Shown: one piece after another, positions 50,201-62,200 of the stretch
Layout: each line of letters starts with the position of its first letter
Position numbering within the stretch: the first letter of the stretch is position 1
Origin: Gymnorhina tibicen
Lineage: Eukaryota > Chordata > Aves > Passeriformes > Artamidae
Assembly (NCBI GenBank): GCA_013399875.1
Contig: VXAZ01006313.1
Location: forward strand, 10,460-74,459
Reading direction: 5' to 3'
Length of the DNA: 64,000 nt
Position numbers and translations under genes: made by a program
Notes under the pieces: generated by a model
The model's input: the letters and a program-made list of their open reading frames with translations, nothing else
Database searches by the model: none
What the model was told of the DNA's origin: nothing

Positions 50201-53200
50201 TTAGGCTCCATGAGTAGCAGGTTTTCATCTGAACACCACTCCAGGCCTGCTCATCACTGGCCAGTTGTTGCCTGTTGGTCTCTGCACTGCTTTCTCCTCC
50301 TGCTTCTCCACCACTGAAGGCACACAGGATAGGAAACACTGTTTATGCTTGGGGGGAGCTTTTCTTGCCCCTGAGCTTTTCAGTCCTAAGTTCACCTATT
50401 CAGCAAGAGAAGTATAAAAATGCTTTTTTTAGCCCAAAATTAGTCTTTTAAACTGACTCTTTTTCTCTTTGAGTTGTTAAGAATAAGTAAAAATTTTGAA
50501 TTCAGTAATTCACTTCTTTGTACAGTTTAATTATGAAAATGCACAAGAGGAACAAAGGTTTTGAAACTGGTAGAAGTAAACCAAAAGTTTAAAGCTCTTA
50601 GTGCATTTGTTTTGTGGAAGGTCTGGTACCTGGACAGCTGTTCTCTGACAGCTGTTTTCTGATTGCTGAACAGAAAGCTTTGTCATCCTTCTGTGAGAAG
50701 GTGAGGATTTGGTTTTAGTACCATCTTAATTGCATTTGTTTGCTGGGACAGTGGTTGTAACTAGCAAGAAGAATATAGGACTGCTGCAGGTTTTGCTACC
50801 TTCAGTTTTTGTCTCTGTGACTGTCCCTGGCAGTAAGTTTTACTTCTTTTGCAGGTTGAAAAATATGTTTTCTTTACTAATCCATACACAAGACAGAACC
50901 CATCATGAAGATGGACATCTGTCCTTTTACAGGTCATCTCAGCACACTTCAGGTGTTTGTGCTTTTCCCTGTTGAGCTGGCATTCATGGGTCACCAAATA
51001 CTTTTAATGCCTGTAGATCTTATATTCAGTAAAGAAATGAACCTATTAAAAATAAATAATCGTATTTCCCTTTTAGCTCTTGTGGCACATTCACCATTGT
51101 TAGTGTGTACCAGCTCCACAGAGGCCTCCAGCAGCTCTGCTGTCTTGGTTTTACAGGAGCTGGGAGCATTTTCCTACCTGTAGCACGTCTGTGAAAAGTA
51201 ACGGCTTCTCTCAGCTCCAGTGTTTGAGCATCACCTCGTCTACAGTCACTCAGTCAGTCCTGGACAGGCACTTTTGTCTTTCAGCACAGGAGCAGAGTTG
51301 CTGAATGAGGTAGAGAAGATGGGACAGGGGATGGGACTGGTCCCAGCCCGGTGAGGAATCAGCCTGGGCTTCAGTTCATGCCCTTTACAGATGTTTTATA
51401 AGAGGCAAAATAAAATGATTATTTTATTTTGTAGACAGAACAGCAGCAATGAAGTTCAAGTGGCTTTAATGCTTTAAAAAAAAAAAAAAAAAGGTAAAAC
51501 AACTCAACCTGATATTCTCATTAAGATCTCACAATGTGCTTACAAACCTCTGAGTTGGTCTTACATGGGAGGGTTTTGCCAGGTGGCTGGACACGTATCC
51601 AAAGACCCCTGTAGTTGAAATAATTTAGGACATTGCTAACGTGGATTGGTTGAAGTCTGTAACTTGCTTAAGCTTTCCCAGCTTCGCTGGTTGGGCTCTT
51701 ACAGCACTTGAGTGCACCAAGCTGAGCTACAGCTGGCTCGGAGCCTGGGATTAGACAAGCCATGTGTTCCTGCTCCAGAGGGTGAGGTGTTCTTAAGCCT
51801 GAGGAATTTAGGTTGCAGTAGTGTTTAACTAGATTACAGTACTGTCAAGAAGAATAGAGTCCACTGTCACTCTTCCATGGCTGGATTGGTCAAAATCCAG
51901 CAGATACAGCTCCTGAGTACAGAATGGAGAAGTTTGTGATGGATTATTTAAAAAAAAAAAAAAAAACCTGTGTGTATTTTTCTCCCGATCACAAACTGTA
52001 AGGAAAATCTTAAATGAGCTGGAATGTATTTAATGTACTCTTTCCTTTTCAAAAAAAGCCCAGGAGCTCTGACCGTGGTGTGTGCTCTTGCAGGATGTGC
52101 CTGGTGCGGCTGAAGCAGGAGGGCCGCACAGGGAAGTACATGTGTCGCTACATCGTTCACTGCATGTGGGAGGATGTTGAACAGCGTGGGAAGGTGATGG
52201 GGGTAAGTCCTCTCTGGTGGTGTTAATCCCATGGGACCTGAAAGATTCCCATCTTTTAATGCTTTTGTGTATTTGGATATCTTAGAAAAATGCCTGAGAA
52301 TCAACCTGTTTGATTTCTTTACTAGCTTAAGCTGGTACCTGCAGCCCTCACTCCTGACTATTCATTCCCTCAGCTGCTGTATTGGCCTTGTTTCTGAAAG
52401 TGCATCATGGCCTGGATAAGGATTTTGATTTGTCTGAAATTAATTAATTTCCTACATGATTTGCCATGTGATTGTAGAAACGGATGCTGCTACAACAGAA
52501 TGGGCATAGGAATAAGCAGCTGGGGTAGGGAGGAATGTGACTGGTGCCAGATCTGTAGCCACAACTTCAGTAATTCCAGCAGAGCTCTGAGTTTCCTCTG
52601 TATCTAAAATGGTTAAAGGAAAGTTAATCAAAAAGGGTTTTTTGTCAAGTTCCCGCACATGACTATAACTAGTCCTTAGTGTATTTTTCATTTTGGATTC
52701 TCTCTGTACCTGATCTTTATCACAAAAAAAAAAAAAGTTCTAAGGAGAGAGTAGTTCCAAGGAGAGTTCATTTGCAAGTTTGAAGGAAGAGGAAGGTTGG
52801 ATCATTCTGGCTTATTCTGAGGAAGGTTATGGTAGTTGGTTGTAAAGGTAATTTCTGTCCTTAAAGTCTGAAAATGTGTTTCTCCAGCCATGCTGGTGAT
52901 TGCTTCAAGAGAAGGCGTTGCAGAGGCAGTGGAAGTAGGTGACAGCAGACCTGATACAGGTGAGGCTGCCTGTGTTCAGGGCACTTCTGTGGGAGAACAG
53001 GGCTGGGAAGGATCTCCTGTGTTGTCGAAGAGAACTGTTCAGTGATTAAATAGAGGTTTGTCTATGAGTAAAATAAATTATGCTGTTAGAGAAGTGACAG
53101 TTTTCATATAGCAGTAATTAATGGCATATTGTCAAGCCTTAATTGTCAGTTCTATTGGAGAAGCTGCCAGGATGTTCCTGGTGGTGCCAGACAAGGGAAT

Positions 53201-56200
53201 TAACCAGTGAGTTAGGATTTGGGATGCAAACACATTAGTAATTCAAGAAATTTCTCTCTGATTCTTTAATTTGTACGTGGTTTTAGAAGGTGTTTGTTCT
53301 GGTGTAACTTCAGTTATTCCATCAGCAACAGGGTTTGTTCCTAGTTGTTGGGAATTCCGTAGCTTTACTTCGTTACCCGTTGCTTTTAAAGATAAGACAT
53401 CCTGTTAATCTTCTTTTGAATTAAATCTAAATTCGTACATCTGAGAATTTTTTGCTATATTACTGTGCTTAGATAAATCCCAGTATGGGAATCTCCTCTT
53501 TCTGGTAGGGCAGTGTGAGTGAGCCTGACAAATTAGATGTACTGGAGGAAAAGACTGAATGAAGGAACTTCTTCATTTTTGTCCTTATCTGGTTGATTCT
53601 ACTTTCTCTAGGAACTACACACAGCTCAGATCTTTACTCTGGGTGTAAATTTAAAGTTCTTCTTGAAAAGCAAAAAACCCCCAAAACCCAAAGCAAACCC
53701 CTGTCACCTTCCAAAGCACCTGAAAGTCTCTGTCTGATTCCATGGAGAAAATGAACCTTCGGAACAGAAAATGATTTGTCTGTTTCTTTTGACCCTAATT
53801 TTGTCTTGTATGAACAAAGTGCTGGCTTGTAGTTTTCTATGCAGGGTTGGAAGCAGCAGACAGCAAAGAGGAGCAAAGCTGATTGTGTGCTGCCCTTCCA
53901 AGCAATGCAGGACTCCAAAGTGAAGAATGCTGAAGGTTAGGCCTGTACTGAAAGCTTTACAGTAAACCTTAGGGGAAAAAAGATAGTGCTTGCAGTCAGT
54001 TCTTTTTAAAGGCATGCACAGGGTTTCCATTTATGCAAACTAAACTATTCCATTGCTCCACAAAATTCCCTAAAATATAAAAAACCCATCAGTGTCGTTA
54101 TGTTTTCATCCAGTCTGTACCCTGAAGTGTTTATACATGCATTTTGCAGTGGCATGGTTGCTGTGTGATGCAACTGTAAGGAGCTCTGAAGTTGCTGGAA
54201 TGCCAGTCATTCCTTGCCTTGTCAGGTTAGGCATCTGGTCAGTTCATCCTTGAATTTAAATTGTGCAGTCTTTGTAGGAATGAGCCTGGAGTGGAATCTC
54301 CAGCATGCTTAGCTTGCAGTACTGTCATTCCTGTAATACACCAGACTGTGGCCTGGTGCTAACACAGCCTTTATGTGGCCATAGCAGATGCTCAGAGGGA
54401 AGAACCCGCACATTTCAGGGCTTAATCTCCAAAGCAGTTACACCTGTGTGTGTATTTAGTGCAGCTGAGCTGCACAGAGACCCCTTGGTTTAATGAGCTT
54501 ACTTGGGTGAGAAGTGAACTCCTGAACAGGCACTGGGGGGGGTGAGAAAGCAGAATGGATTCCCTGGGGGTAAATTTGGAAATCAGGACTGTTCTCTTCA
54601 CCTGTAGTCTTTTAGTGGTTTGTTTTGTTCTTTTCTTTCATCTTTTATTCATTCCTGATCTTTCAGTCATTATTCATAGTCAGTCCCCTGTGGAGACATG
54701 CCGCCGTGTGGGTGTTGAGTGGAGAAGGCTGCAGCTCGTCCCAAAGAGATCCTAGGCTAGGAACTGCTGGCAGTGCTTTTGGCACCTCGCTGTACAGCCC
54801 CTCTCCCCCGTGCGGTGGAGTGCACGCTGCCCCGCTCACACAGAGCTGCTGGCTCAGGCGGTACCAGAGACAAAGAGTCGAGGCGGCCCTTGCTGAAGGT
54901 TCCGATGTTTATTCCGGCCTGCGCCCACGCAGGCCAGGGAGCGAGAGGGCGGCCTCAGCTCCACGTGTCCTTATCAAGGGATACCCGAGGGGCTGGGGTA
55001 ATGCACCAAGGACCAGTGGGGATGACCAAGGGGCAGAGTGACCGTCTGGCTGCCAGCCAGTCAGAGAGACCTGACCTGCACAGGGTCACAGGACCGGATG
55101 GGAGGAGCTCTGTTAACTGAGTTGTGGGGGTCTCAAACTTCAGAGTTTGTCCACCAGCGGGCTCCCTTTGAACCTGGGCTCTTTGGCCCCCCGGCTATAA
55201 CAGCTGGTGGTTCAGACGCCACAGCAGAGACAGGCTGAGAAAGCTGGGGCTGTTGAGGCTGGAGAAGAGAAGGTTGAGTGGAGACCTCACAGTACCTTTC
55301 CAGAATCTGTAGGGGCTACAGGGAAGCCAGAGAGGGACCCTTCCTCTGGAACTGCGGTGACAGGACAAGGGAGGATGGCTTCACATTGAAAGGGAGGGAA
55401 TTTAGGTTAGACATGCAGAAGAAATTCTTCCCTCTGAGGGTGGGCAGGCCCTGGCACAGGGTGCCCAGAGAAGCCGTGGCTGCCCCTGGATCTCTGGAAG
55501 TGTCCAAAGCCAGGTTGGACAGGGCTTGGAACACCCTGGGATAGTGGAAGGTGTCCCTGCCCATGGCAGGGGGTGGAGTGGGATGAGCTTTGAGGTCCCT
55601 CCAACCCAAAACTAATTGGATTTTGTTGAGATGAACAAACTTCTTAGTCTCTTCTGGTAGTATTTATTGTATGTTAGATGAAAATTATCTATGCACTGAT
55701 GTTTGAAGATGTTACCAGTTCCCTTGCTCCTTATCACTGCTGTATTTTCCTTCCTCAATGCCCGTGATTCTGGCTTCATATCCCACTTCACCCATGCCCC
55801 TCCATGGGCAGTTCCTGTTTTGCCATGCTTGTTCACTCTTCTCCACTCACCTTCCTTCCCTTCACAGAGCTGAAGTCTTTCTCACCTCTCACCTTTAGCA
55901 ATTGCAAGGAGTTTTGAGTGACCAATAAAGGGCAGTTTCCCTAGTGCTACCATTCTCTTTATTAATCTTGATCTCTTTATCCCTAATGATTTTTTTAAAC
56001 TGAAGCTGAGGTAATGACAGAGGGTTTGTGACCTGATGGATATGTGTAACAGCAATGTATTTTCAAGTTATGTAGTCCTGCAATCAGTAAATATTCTGTC
56101 TCCAAAAGAAGGTGGTCAAATACATCACAAACAGTAGATAAAAAGGTGACATTAATGTTCCTCTGTCAATGCTTTTAAATTTCAGAATCTGAGTCTTTTT

Positions 56201-59200
56201 CAGAAGTAAGGTAAATGAAAAGAAGCTTTAGTGAATATGTTCAGAGCACTAAATTATCATCTGCATAGGTCCTAGGAAATTCCTTTCCTTGCCTTTTCTC
56301 TCATGCAGTGTATCAAAGGTCAAGATTTAACTCTGATTCCTGTACTGTGGTACAAGTGATAGAGCACCTGGATGGAATTGCTGGCTGCATGCAATTAGTT
56401 TAACTTGTTGACATACAAAGTTGCAGTTCTTTAGCTTGCTTCCAATCTAGCAACAATGCCAACACTTGATGCAGAAAATGGACACTATATTCCTGAAGTG
56501 ATACTGATGGTTTATTGAAATGTGCCATCTGCTCTTAACTGGTTCATTGAAGCCGAAAGGGGTAGAATGGAAAGCATTTTAACTGCTAATTTACATCAGC
56601 TCCAGCTCCAAATGGAGTTTGTATTATTTCAAAACCTGGTTGTTAAAACTGCTGAGATTTAAATCTCTGCTACAAAGTTTTGGGACCTCTTAGCCTGAGC
56701 TCCTTCAGCACTCCTGAATGTCGGCAAGAGTCAGAAACCCAAACTTGACACAGCTGTAAAAACACACGGAGAGCCTGTGGCCTCAGCAAATTCTACTGGT
56801 GCAGGCATATTTCAGATATAAATTTTACTCTGCTGTCCCTAGTACTAATGAAGTCAGTCTCTTTTGGTGGGTTTGCAGCCAGGTGTGTCCAGTTCTGTGG
56901 CTAACCAGTGCTCTTTACTTAGTTTTTCCACTAGTGACATTTCTATCAAACTTTAAAAACAAACAGAAAAATTGGCTTGATGCAATGGCTCCAAGTGTTA
57001 ATAGTAACATTAGGCTGGGTAAAAGACTTCCTTTGGATCCTGCTTTGCCAGAGATCTCCACCTCGTGGCTTGCAGGGAATAGATTTATACTGTGCAAACT
57101 GGCAGCTGCCTCATCAGTTTGGAAAGGGAATTCTCTCAGGACTAGACATTGCTGCTATTTTCTCCCTAAGGCAGTTCTGGAGCCACCTGAGTATTAACCT
57201 GGCTGATCTCAGTATTGTGCTTTAGTAACTGTGTGGATTTAAAAGTTGTTATAAGTTTAAGTGTATTTTAATACCCTTAGATGAAGCTGCAGAGTTGATC
57301 AGAAGGACGTGTAGATGTTCCCTGGAACAGGATTTCAGCTGATAACAGGACAAGTGGTATAAGGGTTAAATAAATAAATAAATTATAGACTTTCAACCAC
57401 TCAAAAAATCCCAATCCAAAAAAACCCCAACACCCCTTCTCCCTCCTCCAAGCACCCCACACTATACTTGTGGGTGCAAGTGGTGTCTCAGGAAGATCCA
57501 TCAGGCTTTGTTACAATACCTGTGACTGGTTGTAGGCTCACTTTACCTGCCTTGGTTGTGTGTGTTGTGCTGGCATTCTGCTGCTGAAATGAATTAAAGT
57601 TGTTTTCAGTGCAAAATGACAATTCCTTTTATAATGAATAAATGTTCTAAAAGAGATAAGACTAGGAGGGACTGTCCAGCCCAGTGTGCCAAACCTGTTT
57701 TAGTTTATCATAATCTCACTTTCCTGTTTTCCCACCAGACCATTTAGACTCCTACCCCCTTTTTTCCCAGGAACACATCTAGGTGTCTTTTGAATTCGTT
57801 TATTGGCTCTGCTGTGTGTAGCACAATACAGCCTTTGTTACACTTTTAGCTAGAGCTGTTTATACCCAGTGACCCATAATTTGCTCTCAATTACACTCAT
57901 GTACATCTGAAGTAACGGCATCGGAATCAATACATGTAACTGAGAGCTGAAACTGGCTCTGGGAACTTGAACACCATTTTGTGTCTTGATACTCTTTTCA
58001 CAAGCAGAAGACTTCAGTTGATTAAAAATGCCAGTTTACTTTACAGTAGCTACAGAATTTCCTAAACTCAATTTAATTCTGTTTAAGTTATTCTTACTGT
58101 GGAGAACAAAAAGTTTGACCCTTGTAACTAAAGACTCAGAAAGCGTGGTCGGAGTGAGACCACCAAGTTGTAGAAGGGCTTTAGACGACAGGGTGTAAAA
58201 TTGATACTATTTTAAAATAGAACTTGATCTTTGTATGAATTGAAGTGGGAACCTGCTGTACTGGGATGTTCAGGGTTCCTTTCCAGGCCTGTCTCTAAAA
58301 TCTGATGGGAAGTCACAGAGGCGATTTTGGATGCACAGGAGAGAAACTACATTTTTGAGAGAGACTGGGGCAGAAGGGAAGTGGGTGCAGTATTTTGGGG
58401 CTGGAATGGATAGTTGGGATGAAGGGAATGTACTGAAACAAAATATTGCAGAGAAGGTACTGATTTTGTTTGAGGAAATGGACTGTGATTTGAAAGAGAG
58501 GATAGTGTTCAGTACAGTTGAAAAAGGTTTTTAAAAACCTATAAAACTAAAGAAGAGAAGTTTGAGTTTTAAATTATCTATGTATATTTTGAAATGCTTT
58601 ACTAGGACATTTTAAGGAGAAAAATGTTACGATTTTTGATGACCACTTAGAATATATAAAATCTCACTAGTTTCTAGTGTTCCCTTTTATAAGAAACGAA
58701 GAAACTAAACCCTTGTCAAAGCAGTGAGATACAAAATTGGTCTGTAGGGTTTTTGTGGGGTTTTTTAATAGGATAGCAGACTTTGTATGATTAGTTTTAG
58801 TTGAAGTTATTGTTTCAAGAACATCACCAAAGAAAGTTCATCACCCCTTGAACTTTTCTCAAAGAGCGTGGAAGTTCACAGTAAGTTTCCAGTACTTTGT
58901 CATGTCATAAATGAATAATATTAGCAGGTACTTTTCTAGGGCAAATTCAGTAAATTTGATTCTGGAAATCTTAATAACTTAAATATGTAGGACAGTGCAT
59001 GTGTATGGAATTTTACCTTGAATTATCTCAACTGTGATGATGTCTGGAACAAACAGTAATGATGCAAATTTCGCTTTTGCTAAATTAAAAAACCAGCACG
59101 TGAAGTTTTGAAATAGGGGTCTGTTTGTCAGGTTGTTTTTGATGTAGTTGTTCTAGAGACAGTGTCTGTGAAACCAGCACACCTGGGTGAAATGTTTGGG

Positions 59201-62200
59201 CCATGCTGAGGATGCCTGGTATTGAAATAAAGATATAATAAATGCTTGGGTTCTTTTCAGCTGTCTTGCCCCAGTTTTCTGGCAGAAAAAAAATCAATTC
59301 TGGCACGAAAAAATCAATTTAAATTTCCCAGATGTGTTGGATCCTGTTACTGTAAGGTGGTGTCCTTGGCCTGTTCTGTGCCTTGCTGGAGTGCCTGCAG
59401 GAATTACACTGGAAGCTGCCTTGTGCCACCTTTCCTAGAGATACCTTTTTTTTCAGTATTATGTATTTTTTCAGTATTATATTACTCTATGTCCATTATA
59501 TAGGGAAAGGTTCTTCCCCTAGATTGTGCTTTTAAGGTCCTTCATAAAAACAGAAGTAATACCAAAACCACTGTTCTAAATCAAACCAAACAAGCCACTG
59601 AGAGCTTCTCTGTAGTTCCCATACATTTTAGTCACATTGTTGCTTGTGCTTTTTGCTGCAGATAGAAAGTCACTGATACCTTCTGCTTCCACCTCAGCAG
59701 TGAGTCTTGTATTTTCTTGTTAGAGCTTGGTTTAGCTTTTGCTTCCATTTTCTGAGTTTTCTGGCCCATTTTATTCATTTACAGAACTGGCAGCTCTTTG
59801 AAACCCTTTTTTTTTTGACTGCTTTTCCTAACTGCTCCCACAGTAGAACAGAAGACAGTGATCAGGAAGTGCAAGTGCAATCCCTGCAGTAATCCCAGTG
59901 CCTGCTTCCACACTTGCTCACTCCTCTGATTTCTTTTACAACCCTAGTATAAGCAACAGCATAGGATACTTTTGTACACATCTAGGGAAGCTAAGGTGCT
60001 TTTCTGTTTTTCCATCCTGGTCTGGGAACCTCAATGGATTCTATTCCTTTTTCTGTCCTCAGTTGTCTTTTTTCTTTCTGGTCTTACACAGCACTTGCTT
60101 TATCTCTGTTAACTAGTTAATAACCATTACACTTCTGTAAGAGCTTGAATTTTGTTATTTCATTCAAAGGTCAGGAAAAAATGCCAAAGCTTAAAAGATT
60201 TGACCAAAATACCAGCATATCTAATCTTAGAGATCTCTCTTTGTCGCTAGCACAGTGTGCATCACGTTTACTTTCAAGTTAGTCAGGAGGCCTTGAGGCC
60301 AGGAGAACAAGTGCACATAAAAAGGGACATTTTTATGGTTGGGATGGAAGATGAGGTTGGTACAATCTTGGTCAATGTGAAACGAGCAACACTGGTCTCA
60401 ATGGGTTTTCACAGGGCTTGGGCATCCAGAAGGATCAGGCAGGGAACAGAAGGCAGGCCTGTGGGTGAGCTGTGGTTTTAGGGGGTGTCCCCTCAGCTAT
60501 GGAGTCATTTGTCTCATTGATGCTGAGTACCAGCAATTCTGTGTGGAGATTCAATTCTGTTTGAAGACTTCATTTTTTAAACGTGGGGAGGTGGCAGAGC
60601 CCTTGTAATTGCTGGAAATACAGGACTAAAGCCCCAGAGGACAGAGCTGGGTACCAAGGAGCTTAAAAGTAATGTGTCTCCTTGAAAGCATCTTAAATTT
60701 GTTCTTTTGTATTTCCTGTTTTATTATGTCCTTGCAGAAGGAAAGATGACCCATATATAAGTTTAATCCATGTTATCCAGGAAACTGTGTAAGGAAGATT
60801 TTGATTTCTTAAAATCCTTGCCCATGCTTTTAGGATCTTCTGGAAGTTTATTTATTCACAGCAGCATCGAGTCTGAATGAAATGCAGAAGATGGAAAACT
60901 CACAATATCTTACCATGCAGCATTTTCATAGTTTGCTTTCCTCCTTTGCCTTTTACTTGAGGGCAGAACTAGGGTAGAGAAATAATTTTTGTTCTCTTCT
61001 GAAAGGTTACAGTAATAAAGAAACTCTTGTTAACATCAGAGTATATGGCAGGCAGGAGTTTTCACAGTCTGGCATTGTTTATTTTACCAGCAATTTGGAA
61101 CCTTCTGCACTCTTAAAATATTGGCAAGAAAATATTTAACTGTTAACTGTTCTGTGGCCTGCGTGTGTTTGAAGCCCTGGGGAGGAGGAATGCTTGGGGA
61201 AATCAGGTTTTTCTCAGCTTATGATTGAAACCAGAAGGTGCAGAATATTGGTAGAAGGTGAAAGCAATGTGACTTCAAATTAGAATTTTACCCAAATGTG
61301 GAACTGATGGGAGAATGTCAAACAGGTCACGTATGAGCAGGGCCCTGCTAGGAGAGAGTGGGAAGGCTGATGGAGCAAACACAAATCAGCCAGTCTGCCA
61401 GGCACTACAGAAATGAATTTGAAAAGGTGATACTAATTGTATTTGCATTTGTCTTGGCCTCAGTCACTGGATAAAGGTTGTAGCAGTAAGGATTAGGCTG
61501 GTTAATTGCTGACTAATTGTATGGACTCTAGCAATTGTCACTCCATTTGAAATGAAATAAACATTTTTTTGGACAGTTTTTTTGGGAGAGGAGATGGGTG
61601 CCTTGCTGTTCCCCTCCAACAGAAGCTTGTTCTGGTCCCAAATTCTTGGAGAAAGAATGGTTTTTTGTGTTCTTACTATTTTTCCCCTAGGGGTAGGTGA
61701 CCTATTTGGTATGAGCAGGATCATTCTTGCTCTTATTACTGCATAAAATGTAGCCTCTTCCCATGAGGGTATTAAAGGCTATGGTAAAGGCAGCAATTTT
61801 TTAATTGCACTAGCACTTTTCAGGTGAAATTCCTGCCAAGTCAGCAAAGTGACCTGATGTCTGCTGTCCAGGATCATCTAATGAGCTGTGCCTGTCTTGC
61901 TGGAAGTCAGGGTAGGACAGAATAGAGTCCCAGACAAGAGAGATACCAGCCGGTATCTGCAAAGGTCAGCAAAAAATGGACAAAACTGAACATGCTCAGA
62001 ACTCCTGCTACTGTCAGATGAAGATCCAGTGTGTGCTGTGGCTGCCAATGACCAGAGATATTTGGGATAAATGATAAGAAACAGAGTTGTGGGTCAGTTC
62101 TTTCTGGTATATTCTCCTGGCATTTACTAACGAGTAACCCGAGAGCTGCAGGGGGACCGCCGTGTTTGGGATCACTGACAGAAATCCTCCAGGAATGTGC

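Noticed and set aside
56799..57225. Overlapping plus-strand frames of 132 and 82 codons
   Set aside because: Intronic, two frames over the same bases, and neither matches the expected UQCC1 continuation or any family I recognise.
60733..60770. AG-bounded stretch considered as UQCC1 exon 8
   Set aside because: After TCCTTGCAG the phase-0 frame reads AAG GAA AGA TGA, a stop at the fourth codon, and does not resemble the family.
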